NCBI GenBank assembly: GCA_017961295.1
Contig: JAGCXL010000023.1
Coordinates: 1 to 64,000 of the forward strand
Reading direction: 5' to 3'
From: Elusimicrobiaceae bacterium
Lineage (GTDB): Bacteria > Elusimicrobiota > Elusimicrobia > Elusimicrobiales > Elusimicrobiaceae
Length of the DNA stretch: 64,000 nt
Below are positions 1-6,886 of the stretch, in pieces. The position numbers were made by a program, and so were the translations under genes. The notes under the pieces are model-generated. The model had not been told where the DNA came from, ran no database searches, and saw nothing but the letters and a program-made list of their open reading frames with translations. How positions within the stretch are numbered: the stretch's first letter is position 1; every line of letters starts with the position of its first letter.

Positions 1-56
1 CGCCTGAGTCTAACAAAGGCAAAATCTTAGCCAAGTATTTGCCGATGGCGAAATAA
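1..56 (+). CDS. rpmI: 50S ribosomal protein L35, C-terminal end (partial)
   Basis: The frame beginning at base 3 reads PESNKGKILAKYLPMAK and stops at 54-56. A basic tail ending in a short leucine-proline motif is what L35 ends with, and the next gene is rplT, its usual neighbour in the infC-rpmI-rplT operon. Only about 17 codons are inside the window, so the call rests mainly on position. The product would be a small protein of the large ribosomal subunit. Confidence 0.7.
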   Translation, partial: PESNKGKILAKYLPMAK

Positions 57-67
57 GAGGTTGAAAC

Positions 68-418
68 ATGAGAATTAAATTCAGCGTTCCTAGACACGCA
101 AGAAAGAAAAAAGTATTGAAAGCCGCCAGCGGCTACTACGGAGATAAATCCCGTCGTTTACGCATGGCTACCCAACAATTGGGTAAATCCGGCGTACACG
201 CTTATGTGGACCGCAAAGACAAAAAAACCACCTACCGCCAAATGTGGATCACTCGCATTAACGCCGCGGTACGGGAAGAAGGTTTGTCTTATTCCAAATT
301 CATTAACGGCTTGACCAAAGCGAATATCACGCTTAACCGCAAAATGCTTAGCGAAATGGCAATTAAAGACCCGGCTTCTTTTAAAGCCCTCGTTGATACT
401 GCCAAAAAAGCCGCTTAA
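68..418 (+). CDS. rplT: 50S ribosomal protein L20
   Basis: The 116-residue protein is of full family length. It begins MRIKFSVPRHARKKKVLK and carries the conserved GYYGDKSRRLR and WITRINAAVREEGLSYSKFI segments of L20, a 23S rRNA-binding protein needed early in 50S assembly. The ATG follows GAGG at 58-61 with a normal spacing. It lies 11 bp after rpmI, so the two are co-transcribed. In other bacteria L20 represses its own operon by binding the leader upstream of rpmI, which is outside this window. A hairpin terminator follows directly. Confidence 0.98.
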   Translation: MRIKFSVPRHARKKKVLKAASGYYGDKSRRLRMATQQLGKSGVHAYVDRKDKKTTYRQMWITRINAAVREEGLSYSKFINGLTKANITLNRKMLSEMAIKDPASFKALVDTAKKAA

Positions 419-437
419 GAGCGTGTTTTAGTAAGTG

Positions 438-464
438 AAACGCCCCACCGAGTGTGGGGCGTTT
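438..464 (+). terminator. Intrinsic terminator of rpmI-rplT
   Basis: CGCCCCAC (441-448) pairs with GTGGGGCG (454-461) around a 5-nt loop. It is flanked by AAA/TTT and begins about 20 bp after the rplT stop. Confidence 0.85.
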
Positions 465-533
465 GATTTATATGGGCCTTTTTGGCGGGGCGGCCTAGGC
501 CCTTTGGCCCTGGTTTTAACACGGTATTTGCTC

Positions 534-548
534 TACAATATAGTTATG
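534..548 (+). promoter_or_regulatory. -10 box directly abutting the start codon (predicted leaderless start)
   Basis: TACAAT at 534-539 is followed by exactly 6 nt and then the ATG at 546. No Shine-Dalgarno sequence lies before the ATG. With a start site about 7 nt after the -10 box, transcription would begin on the ATG itself. No clear -35 box is seen. Confidence 0.55.
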
Positions 549-2144
549 AGAGTACGGATTTTCAAAGGAATAACCGTTTTACTAAGTGCGCTTATGCTTA
601 TGGCAAGTGCGCAGATGTCTTTTGCCGGTGGCAAGAAACTGCCCAAATTAAAAAAAGTCAAAGTAAATTCCTCTGTTTTACCCAAAGGCCCTACTGTGCC
701 GGTGGTGCGCCCGGTGGTTGCCCAAGTACGTCCGCTTGCTTCGGCGGTGGAACGCGCCGTAACGGCGCAAGTAGCCGCGCAGACGGCCCCGCGTGTAGCA
801 TTGTCTGCCCACTTACAAAAGGACTTTTTAACCGGGCCGCAAGCTCTTGCGTCTTATATACCGGGTTGGAAAAGTGAACTGCGCAGCAACGTATTTACCG
901 AAGAGCAATTACAAGTAATTGAACAAACCTTTAAACAGACCGATAAACAACTTTTTAAGTTAGACGAAGATGGCAACTGGCTAGCCCCGGCAGAGAATTC
1001 TACCGAGTGGGAATATGAGCGGTGGTTTGCCATGATACTTGATGAAAGCCCGGTAAAATTTAGTGAAGCGCAATTAAAAACCTTATTTGGACAAAAAGCG
1101 CGGTTTGAAGATGTTTTTACGCGGCTTAATTATCAAGCTTTTTTGTTAGTTAATAAACGCGCACCGAAAATCAACACGTCTGGGGAAGAAAGAAAATTGG
1201 CACGCCATGCCAACTATTTGCTTAAAACGCGCGACGGGCGGAAAATGAACCCGGAAGCAGAAGGTTATGTATATGGCGACATGCCCGCTAAGTTAAAAAC
1301 ACCTAAACCCAGTTACGGGCACAAAGGGCAATCAGCCAGAAGAACGCCGGAGGAAGTACTGGCGCAAGTGAAAGCCTTTATCAAAGAAACGGGACGTTTC
1401 CCCTTGCAACATGTTGCGGATGAAACGGAACGCTCATTGCGGCATGCGTTTTATAAAGCAAGTACAAAAGCTGAAGCGCGTGGACTTACTGACGATACGA
1501 GCAGGGAACTGCTAGCGTTAAAAGAACAATGGGTGAACAAGATTGCCGATAAGAGAACGCCGGAAGAGGTATTCACGCAAGTAAAAGAGTTTATTAAACA
1601 AAACGGGCGTTTTCCGCTACAATATAGTGGAGATAAAAAGGAAGATTCGTTACGCCAGGCGTTTGATAAGGCGTGTAAAAAAGCCGAAAATAAAAGTGAC
1701 GAAACAAGCCAGAAATTAATCTCTTTAAAAGAGCAGTGGGTAAAGCAATATGCGGGAGATAGAACCCCGCAAGAGGTACTCACGCAGGTGGAAATTTTTG
1801 TCAAACAATACGGGCGCTTCCCGGCACTACACGCCGAAGATGAAACAGAAAGTTCGTTGCGGCATGCGTTTGACAGGGCGAGTGATAAAGCCAAAGCACA
1901 GGGTCTTGCAGACCCTATAAGCAAGGAATTGTTGGCGTTGAAAGATAGATGGATAAGAGAAATAAAAACCCCGCAAGAGTGGTTGAATATTATGGAAAAA
2001 TGGGTAACGCAACATGGACGGTGGCCTTCTTACCACATCGAAGAAGAGCGGCAAGTATATCAAGGGTCATACAAAGCCATGTGGAATAATCCCAATGATC
2101 CGGCCAGCATAAAACTCAAAGAATTGCACGAAAAATATAAGTAA
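546..2144 (+). CDS. Secreted protein with four C-terminal GRFP repeats, function unknown
   Basis: I do not recognise this 532-residue protein as a named family. A signal peptide is clear (MRVRIFKG, a hydrophobic stretch, cleavage near SFA at residue 27), so it is exported. An upstream in-frame ATG at 435 would add 37 residues in front of the signal peptide and lies inside the rplT terminator, so 546 is preferred. A basic, alanine- and valine-rich linker follows. From residue 266 there are four tandem copies of a helical unit of about 70 residues, starting near residues 266, 337, 406 and 474. Each begins [RK]TP[EQ]E[VW], has GR[FW]P about 20 residues in, and the first three end in L..LK..W[VI]. 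The last copy is the most diverged. The unit vaguely resembles helicase-associated-type helical repeats, but no function follows from that. Confidence 0.8.
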   Translation: MRVRIFKGITVLLSALMLMASAQMSFAGGKKLPKLKKVKVNSSVLPKGPTVPVVRPVVAQVRPLASAVERAVTAQVAAQTAPRVALSAHLQKDFLTGPQALASYIPGWKSELRSNVFTEEQLQVIEQTFKQTDKQLFKLDEDGNWLAPAENSTEWEYERWFAMILDESPVKFSEAQLKTLFGQKARFEDVFTRLNYQAFLLVNKRAPKINTSGEERKLARHANYLLKTRDGRKMNPEAEGYVYGDMPAKLKTPKPSYGHKGQSARRTPEEVLAQVKAFIKETGRFPLQHVADETERSLRHAFYKASTKAEARGLTDDTSRELLALKEQWVNKIADKRTPEEVFTQVKEFIKQNGRFPLQYSGDKKEDSLRQAFDKACKKAENKSDETSQKLISLKEQWVKQYAGDRTPQEVLTQVEIFVKQYGRFPALHAEDETESSLRHAFDRASDKAKAQGLADPISKELLALKDRWIREIKTPQEWLNIMEKWVTQHGRWPSYHIEEERQVYQGSYKAMWNNPNDPASIKLKELHEKYK

Positions 2145-2161
2145 GGCGTTTTGTAAGAAAG

Positions 2162-2190
2162 CCCCGCCGATTTTCCGGCGGGGTATTTTT
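2162..2190 (+). terminator. Intrinsic terminator of the repeat-protein gene
   Basis: CCCCGCCG (2162-2169) pairs with CGGCGGGG (2176-2183) over a 6-nt loop, followed by TATTTTT. Confidence 0.85.
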
Positions 2191-2210
2191 GTTATAAAAA
2201 GGGTGTTGTT

Positions 2211-2390
2211 TCCGCGGTTGGCGGCCCGCAGGGTTTGGGAATCTTCTCTTGTTGTCATGCTGAACCGCGGCCTTTACCTTTGGGCCGCGCCCCGTAAGGT
2301 TGTGATACGGGGTCTAATTAAACAGATTCAGCATCTTCACCGCTTTTAACGACTTAAGGTGAGATCCCGTATCAAGTACGGGATGACAGT
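2211..2390. repeat. Interspersed palindromic repeat (copy A) in a 376-bp gene-free stretch
   Basis: The gap 2145-2520 contains the upstream terminator, this repeat and the pilin promoter. A 31-bp block at 2216-2246 recurs at 3048-3078 with one mismatch. Several nested inverted repeats surround it: CCGCGGTT (2212-2219) with AACCGCGG (2263-2270), CATGCTGAA (2256-2264) with TTCAGCAT (2328-2335), and ATCCCGTA (2364-2371) with TACGGGAT (2377-2384). The unit ends in GGGATGACAG, complementary to the TTGTCAT-type start. It looks like a REP- or MITE-type non-coding repeat. No reading frame in it is convincing. Confidence 0.7.
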
Positions 2391-2463
2391 TTATAAACAT
2401 ACCCCGGGGAGTTGTTCCTTGTTGGGGTCGTTTGCCTTTTAGAAAATTGCCGGCAAGAAAGCC

Positions 2464-2494
2464 TTGACTCGTTTTTTTTTTGCTACGATATGAC
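2464..2494 (+). promoter_or_regulatory. Probable pilin promoter
   Basis: TTGACT at 2464-2469 is a good -35 box. The best -10 candidates are TACGAT (2484-2489, spacer 14, short) or TATGAC (2489-2494, spacer 19, long). A run of ten T lies between them. The poor spacer lengths lower confidence. Confidence 0.4.
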
Positions 2495-2520
2495 CATACG
2501 ACGAAGCGAGGAAAAATGTT

Positions 2521-3006
2521 ATGTTAAGTGAAAAGAAAGCTTTTACGCTTATTGAGCTGTTGGTAGTAGTTTTAATCATCGGTATTTTGGCGGCGGTGGC
2601 GTTACCCAAATACCAAAAGGCCGTGGAGAAAGCCCGCATGGCCGAGGCCGTAAATAATGTGTATGCCATTGCCAGAGCTCACCAAATTTATTACTTGGGC
2701 AAGGGGTCATATTTGGGTGATACTGAAATTAATAAATTAGACATTACGATTCCGGGTGCCCTTGATTCTTCTTGGAGCCAAAATCGCATTAGGACAAAAT
2801 ATTTTATCTATTCGCCTGACGGTGCGGGTAACCACTATTTTGCACTGGCACAAAGAGTCCCCAAGGGCAGTGCAGGTAAGGTCTATTATATTTATATTTT
2901 GCCCGCAGAGCCTCAACGAGTACACTGCTATGTATACTCAGATGGTTCCGCTACCAATATTCAAAAGGAATTATGTAACCAACTTAACTCAAAAGGTTTC
3001 TTGTAA
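2521..3006 (+). CDS. Type IV pilin-like (pseudopilin) protein
   Basis: The 161-residue protein starts with a 7-residue leader MLSEKKA followed by FTLIELLVVVLIIGILAAVA. This is the prepilin cleavage site and hydrophobic N-terminal helix of the class III signal peptide family, with Glu at mature position 5. The residue before the cleavage site is Ala rather than the commoner Gly. The helix continues as PKYQKAVEKARMAEA, and a C-terminal globular domain with two cysteines follows. It would be processed by a prepilin peptidase and assembled into a type IV pilus or type II-like pseudopilus, but no assembly gene is nearby. GAGG at 2508-2511 sets the start at 2521. The gene stands alone between two copies of an interspersed repeat, and whether it is a major or minor pilin cannot be told. 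Confidence 0.88.
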   Translation: MLSEKKAFTLIELLVVVLIIGILAAVALPKYQKAVEKARMAEAVNNVYAIARAHQIYYLGKGSYLGDTEINKLDITIPGALDSSWSQNRIRTKYFIYSPDGAGNHYFALAQRVPKGSAGKVYYIYILPAEPQRVHCYVYSDGSATNIQKELCNQLNSKGFL

Positions 3007-3034
3007 ACGGTGGACAAGTTGTTATTCAATTAGG

Positions 3035-3148
3035 TTGTCATTCTCGAGGTTGGCGGCCCGCAGGGTTCGGGAATCTTCCTCATCCGTTTGTTTAATGTAG
3101 GGGGTAAACAGGCGGGAGATCCCCGACAGGGACACTCGGGGATGACAA
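3035..3148. repeat. Interspersed palindromic repeat (copy B)
   Basis: This element of about 114 bp starts TTGTCATTC and ends GGATGACAA, which are imperfect terminal inverted repeats. It contains the 31-bp block (3048-3078) shared with copy A at 30 of 31 positions. Near its right end ATCCCCGA (3119-3126) pairs with TCGGGGAT (3136-3143). It fills most of the gap between the pilin gene and the convergent glyA. Confidence 0.7.
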
Positions 3149-3177
3149 TATTTTTGATAACAGCGAGATTAAAGAAG

Positions 3178-4425
3178 TTAATTTAACTCCGGATAGAGCG
3201 GAAAGTCATCCAAAAACTTTTTGACTTGCGCGGCAATGTTCGCTAAATACGCGTCATCTTGCGTGTGTGTAAGCGCGTCGTCAATAAACGCGGCTACTTG
3301 CGCCATGTCTTTTTCTTTCATCCCGCGCGTGGTAATCGCCGGGGTACCGATACGAAGTCCGCTGGTCACAAACGGTTTTTCCGGGTCAAAAGGAATCGTG
3401 TTTTTATTAGCAGTAATGCCGGCTTTATCTAAAGCGGCTTCGGCTACTTTACCCGTCATTTTTTTATTACGCAAATCTAAACACATTACGTGGCAATCGG
3501 TACCGCCCGCTACTAAGCGGTAGCCGCGGTTGATGAGCTCCTTAGCAAGAGCTTGGGCGTTTACTTTAATTTGATGTTGATACGTCTTAAATTCGGGTTT
3601 TAAGGCTTCGCCAAAGCAAACCGCTTTGCCCGCGATAACATGCATTAAAGGACCTCCCTGCACACCGGGGAAGACGGCCGAATTAATGGCTTTGGCTAAA
3701 CTTTCTTTGCACAAAATAAGCCCGCCGCGCGGCCCGCGCAGCGTCTTATGCGTAGTAGTGGTTACCACGTCGGCATACGGAACAGGGCTCGGATATTCGC
3801 CCGCTGCCACCAAGCCCGCGTAGTGGGCAATATCACACGCTAAATACGCACCGCAACTATCGGCAATTTCGCGCAGTTTTTTCCAATCAAAAATACGGGA
3901 ATAGTTGGAAGCGCCGGCTAAAATCAGTTTGGGTTTGTGGGTGGCGGCCAGTTTGGCGGCTTCTTCGTAATCAATTTCTTCGGTGTCCGGGCGGACGTTC
4001 ATGGCAATCATATTATAAAGTTTGCCCGAAAAATTTAACGGGTGTCCGTGCGTTAAGTGGCCACCGTGCGAAAGATTTAACCCTAAAACGGTATCGCCGG
4101 GTTGTAAGAGGGCAAAATAAACCGCCATATTGGCTTGGGCGCCGGAGTGCGGTTGCACGTTGGCATGCTCGGCCCCAAAGAGCTTTTTGGCGCGTTCAAT
4201 GGCTAAAGTTTCTACTTGGTCCACAAATTCACACCCGCCATAGTAGCGCTTGCCGGGGTAGCCCTCGGCGTATTTGTTGGTAAGTACGGAGCCTTGGGCT
4301 TGCATCACCGCCAAAGAAGTAAAATTTTCGGAGGCAATCAGTTCCAATTTTTCGCGTTGGCGGGAAAGCTCTTTGGCAACTGCGGCAAAGATTTCCGGGT
4401 CGGTTTGTTGTAGGTTGGGATACAT
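3178..4425 (-). CDS. glyA: Serine hydroxymethyltransferase
   Basis: The 415-residue protein converts serine and tetrahydrofolate to glycine and 5,10-methylene-tetrahydrofolate in the cytosol, the main entry of one-carbon units. The fold-type I PLP motif [14 protein letters not shown] is present with the Schiff-base lysine at about residue 227, together with the N-terminal ELIASENF and the [13 protein letters not shown] segment. Length is normal for bacterial GlyA. GGAGG lies 8 bp before the ATG. It is divergent from the deoxyhypusine-synthase-like gene, and the two promoters overlap at 4469-4476. FolD (56642-57502), which uses its product, is elsewhere in the window. Confidence 0.98.
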   Translation of the reverse strand: MYPNLQQTDPEIFAAVAKELSRQREKLELIASENFTSLAVMQAQGSVLTNKYAEGYPGKRYYGGCEFVDQVETLAIERAKKLFGAEHANVQPHSGAQANMAVYFALLQPGDTVLGLNLSHGGHLTHGHPLNFSGKLYNMIAMNVRPDTEEIDYEEAAKLAATHKPKLILAGASNYSRIFDWKKLREIADSCGAYLACDIAHYAGLVAAGEYPSPVPYADVVTTTTHKTLRGPRGGLILCKESLAKAINSAVFPGVQGGPLMHVIAGKAVCFGEALKPEFKTYQHQIKVNAQALAKELINRGYRLVAGGTDCHVMCLDLRNKKMTGKVAEAALDKAGITANKNTIPFDPEKPFVTSGLRIGTPAITTRGMKEKDMAQVAAFIDDALTHTQDDAYLANIAAQVKKFLDDFPLYPELN

Positions 4426-4468
4426 AGAAAAACCTCCAAAATTTTTATTTAAATTTGCGTTGTTATTT

Positions 4469-4476
4469 AATATAAT
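4469..4476. promoter_or_regulatory. Overlapping divergent -10 boxes, glyA and deoxyhypusine-synthase-like gene
   Basis: On the plus strand TATAAT occupies 4471-4476. On the minus strand TATATT occupies 4474-4469. Each would give a leader of about 37 nt carrying a Shine-Dalgarno site (GGAGG for glyA, AGAGG for the plus-strand gene). No good -35 box is visible on the plus strand. Confidence 0.5.
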
Positions 4477-4519
4477 TTACTAAATAGCAGTACAAAAATC
4501 CAGTAAGAGGTGCAAGAAA

Positions 4520-5578
4520 ATGGCAAAACCAACGAAGAAAGACTTTCTCAAAAACACAATCAAACACATTGATATGAAAAAATACAATGTGGTACCGATG
4601 GTGGAAGCATTTGAGAATATGGCGTATGCATCGCGCGAAGTAGCCCGCGCCAGCAAAATCTACAATATGATGCTTAACGACAAAAATTGTTCCGTTATTT
4701 TGTGTATTGCCGGTTCTTTAATTTCTGCCGGGATGAAAAAAATTATTGTGGATATGATCCAAAACCACATGGTAGATGCTATCGTTTCCAACGGGGCCAA
4801 CATTGTGGACCAAGATTTCTTTGAAGCACTTGGTTTTAAACACTACATCGGAACCCCGTATAACCAAGATGATAACCTCTTGCGCGATTTGCACATTGAC
4901 CGCATTTACGATACCTATATTGACGAAGACCAACTCAAAGTATGCGATGAAACGATTTACAAAATCTGCAACGCTTTAGAGCCGCGCCCGTACTCTTCCC
5001 GCGAATTTATTTGGGAAATGGGTAAATGGTTAGAGAAGAAAGGCAAAGGCAAAGATTCTGTGGTCTATAATGCTTACAAATACGGCGTACCGATATTTGT
5101 GCCTGCCTTTAGCGACTGTTCCGCCGGGTTTGGTTTTGTAATGCACCAAGCCGAAAACCCCAAAAAACATATTTCCATTGACAGCGCTAAAGATTTCTTG
5201 GAACTTACGCAAATTAAAATGAAAGCTAAAGAAACCGGGCTTATGATGTGGTCCGGCGGTGTGCCGAAAAACTTTGCGCAAGATACCGTTGTGGCTGCCG
5301 AAGCGTTAGGGGCCGAAATCCCCATGCACAAATATGCGGTGCAAATTACCGTGGCTGACGTGCGCGACGGGGCCTTGTCCGGCTCTACGTTAAAAGAAGC
5401 TTCCAGCTGGGGGAAAGTGTCCACCGCCTTGGAGCAAATGGTATACGGCGAGTGCACCACTTTAATTCCGCTTATCATTGGTTATGGTTACCACAAAGGG
5501 GCGTGGAAAAAACGCAAAGCCACCAACTACGTCAAATTCCTACAAGACTTAGACGCTAAAGCTAAAAAAGCCAAATAA
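4520..5578 (+). CDS. Deoxyhypusine synthase family protein, possibly a homospermidine or other polyamine synthase
   Basis: This 352-residue protein belongs to the deoxyhypusine synthase family, NAD-dependent enzymes that transfer a 4-aminobutyl group from spermidine through a lysine-imine intermediate. The NAD-site SNGANIVDQD is at 90-99 and GGVPKN at 246-251. SWGKV carries the probable catalytic lysine at residue 299, corresponding to the WGK lysine of the eukaryotic enzyme. Bacteria lack eIF5A, so a true deoxyhypusine role is unlikely. Some bacterial members of this family are known to make homospermidine. The gene is divergent from glyA and followed 10 bp later by an envelope gene, with no polyamine genes beside it. 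Family assignment is firm; the substrate is not. Confidence 0.85.
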   Translation: MAKPTKKDFLKNTIKHIDMKKYNVVPMVEAFENMAYASREVARASKIYNMMLNDKNCSVILCIAGSLISAGMKKIIVDMIQNHMVDAIVSNGANIVDQDFFEALGFKHYIGTPYNQDDNLLRDLHIDRIYDTYIDEDQLKVCDETIYKICNALEPRPYSSREFIWEMGKWLEKKGKGKDSVVYNAYKYGVPIFVPAFSDCSAGFGFVMHQAENPKKHISIDSAKDFLELTQIKMKAKETGLMMWSGGVPKNFAQDTVVAAEALGAEIPMHKYAVQITVADVRDGALSGSTLKEASSWGKVSTALEQMVYGECTTLIPLIIGYGYHKGAWKKRKATNYVKFLQDLDAKAKKAK

Positions 5579-5587
5579 TGTAGTTCC

Positions 5588-6445
5588 ATGCGTCTAAAAA
5601 CCGCGCTTGTTAGTTTGTTACTGCTCTGCCCGTGTGCATACTGCTACGGGCAGTTGCGTTTTGCAAGCGTCGGGGGCGAAAAGGGATATTCCGCCATGCG
5701 TGCTACGTATGTGGCAGACTTGGATAACGGGTTTGTTTTTATCCCGCAGTACGGTTATTACCGCATGAGTGATAAAGAAATTGATGAAGAAGGGGCCACC
5801 TCGCGTTATGGGTTAGAGGGACGGTATGAACTTTGTGATAGTTTGCAATTATTGGCAGAAGGGATTTGGCAACCGCAAGCCGTAGGATATGAAGGGGTCA
5901 TTTATCGTGCCGGTGCTGCGTGGAAGCCGTTTTATTATTGGGGTGGGCTTAAAAACCCGGTACTTACGGCAAAATTCGGCCAGGAACGTATGCACAGTTA
6001 TGTAGATACAAACGGGCGCGATTTGCCGGGAGGAGCCTTTAAACAGGTGGGAACAACCGTTTTGACAGAGGCAGCGGTGGACGTAAAACGCTTTCACTTG
6101 CAAGCGGCGTGGCAGAAAGTGATAAAATATAGTAACCGTGTGCCGCAAGAAGTTACGTTTAGTTGGGCAGAAATTCCGTATATGACGGCGGTGCTGCAAG
6201 GGTATATTAAAGATGCCTACGCCGCACAAATAAGTTATATAACCGATTTTATTACACCTTACGTTTCTGTAGCTCGGTATCACTATGATCAGCGGCTTGA
6301 AATTGCCGGCGCCGTAAGCGCCGGATTGCAGGTAAAAATATGGGATGCAGACGTAACCGGCGGTGTAGAAGTATTTGAGCCGCGGCGTGAACAAAACCGA
6401 AAAACATATTTTTCGCTTTCTATAGACGTACCGATATGGGAGTAA
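5588..6445 (+). CDS. Exported, probably outer-membrane beta-sheet protein, function unknown
   Basis: The 285-residue protein begins with a signal peptide (MRLKTALVSLLLLCPCAYCYG). The rest is rich in alternating aromatic and polar residues in short strands (FIPQYGYYRM, YGLEGRYELCD), typical of outer-membrane beta-barrels. It ends in VPIWE, not in the terminal Phe usual for barrel-assembly substrates. The start lies 10 bp after the preceding stop with no visible Shine-Dalgarno site, so translation may depend on coupling. The next gene follows 4 bp later. I recognise no named family. Confidence 0.65.
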   Translation: MRLKTALVSLLLLCPCAYCYGQLRFASVGGEKGYSAMRATYVADLDNGFVFIPQYGYYRMSDKEIDEEGATSRYGLEGRYELCDSLQLLAEGIWQPQAVGYEGVIYRAGAAWKPFYYWGGLKNPVLTAKFGQERMHSYVDTNGRDLPGGAFKQVGTTVLTEAAVDVKRFHLQAAWQKVIKYSNRVPQEVTFSWAEIPYMTAVLQGYIKDAYAAQISYITDFITPYVSVARYHYDQRLEIAGAVSAGLQVKIWDADVTGGVEVFEPRREQNRKTYFSLSIDVPIWE

Positions 6446-6449
6446 ATTT

Positions 6450-6884
6450 ATGCAGACCCCGCAAGTGCACTGTAATATAGATGAAAAAATGGTGTCTTAC
6501 ACCCTGTTTTCTACGCGTTTACTGGCGGGCAGTACGTTACTATACGTATGTATAGGATGTTTGTTATATTATCGCGAATTTTTATTGAATGCTGTTGCGA
6601 TCGGATTCCCGGTGCCGCTGGCCTTGGGTGTGGTGATTGCACAACTATTTTGGGCTTTTTTGCTGATATTAGGGTGGTTCACGCGTTGGGTAGCGGGATT
6701 GTCCGTTTTGTGTATGGGAGGACTGGGAGTTGTGTTTTTTGCCTCCAATTTTAATAGAGTATATGTAGCCCTTTTAATTTTATTAATAGCAGCCTTGTTG
6801 CCCTCTTTTTTACTAGGGCCCGGGCGGCTTAGTTTAGATTTTATCCACGCACGCCGGCGCGTAGAAAAACAGTTTAGAGGTTGA
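6450..6884 (+). CDS. DoxX-like membrane protein
   Basis: The 144-residue protein has four predicted membrane helices, roughly at residues 20-45, 53-78, 80-103 and 106-123. It ends the hydrophobic region with LLGPGRLSLDFIHARRR, a GPGRLSLD ending characteristic of the DoxX/TQO-small-subunit-like family. Known members are inner-membrane proteins, some associated with thiosulfate:quinone oxidoreductase or with oxidative stress, and many have no assigned role. GGGAG at 6438-6442 gives a good ribosome site. It sits 2 bp upstream of the dnaX ATG, so it is co-transcribed with dnaX-recR. Family call moderate; role unknown. Confidence 0.6.
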   Translation: MQTPQVHCNIDEKMVSYTLFSTRLLAGSTLLYVCIGCLLYYREFLLNAVAIGFPVPLALGVVIAQLFWAFLLILGWFTRWVAGLSVLCMGGLGVVFFASNFNRVYVALLILLIAALLPSFLLGPGRLSLDFIHARRRVEKQFRG

Positions 6885-6886
6885 TT

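Noticed and set aside
2067-2258. 63-codon minus-strand frame over the first palindromic repeat
   Set aside because: It crosses the terminator and the repeat and has no ribosome site or protein-like pattern.
5849-6394. 181-codon open frame antisense to the exported protein gene
   Set aside because: The sense frame has a signal peptide and beta-strand pattern; the antisense frame has neither a start signal nor a motif.
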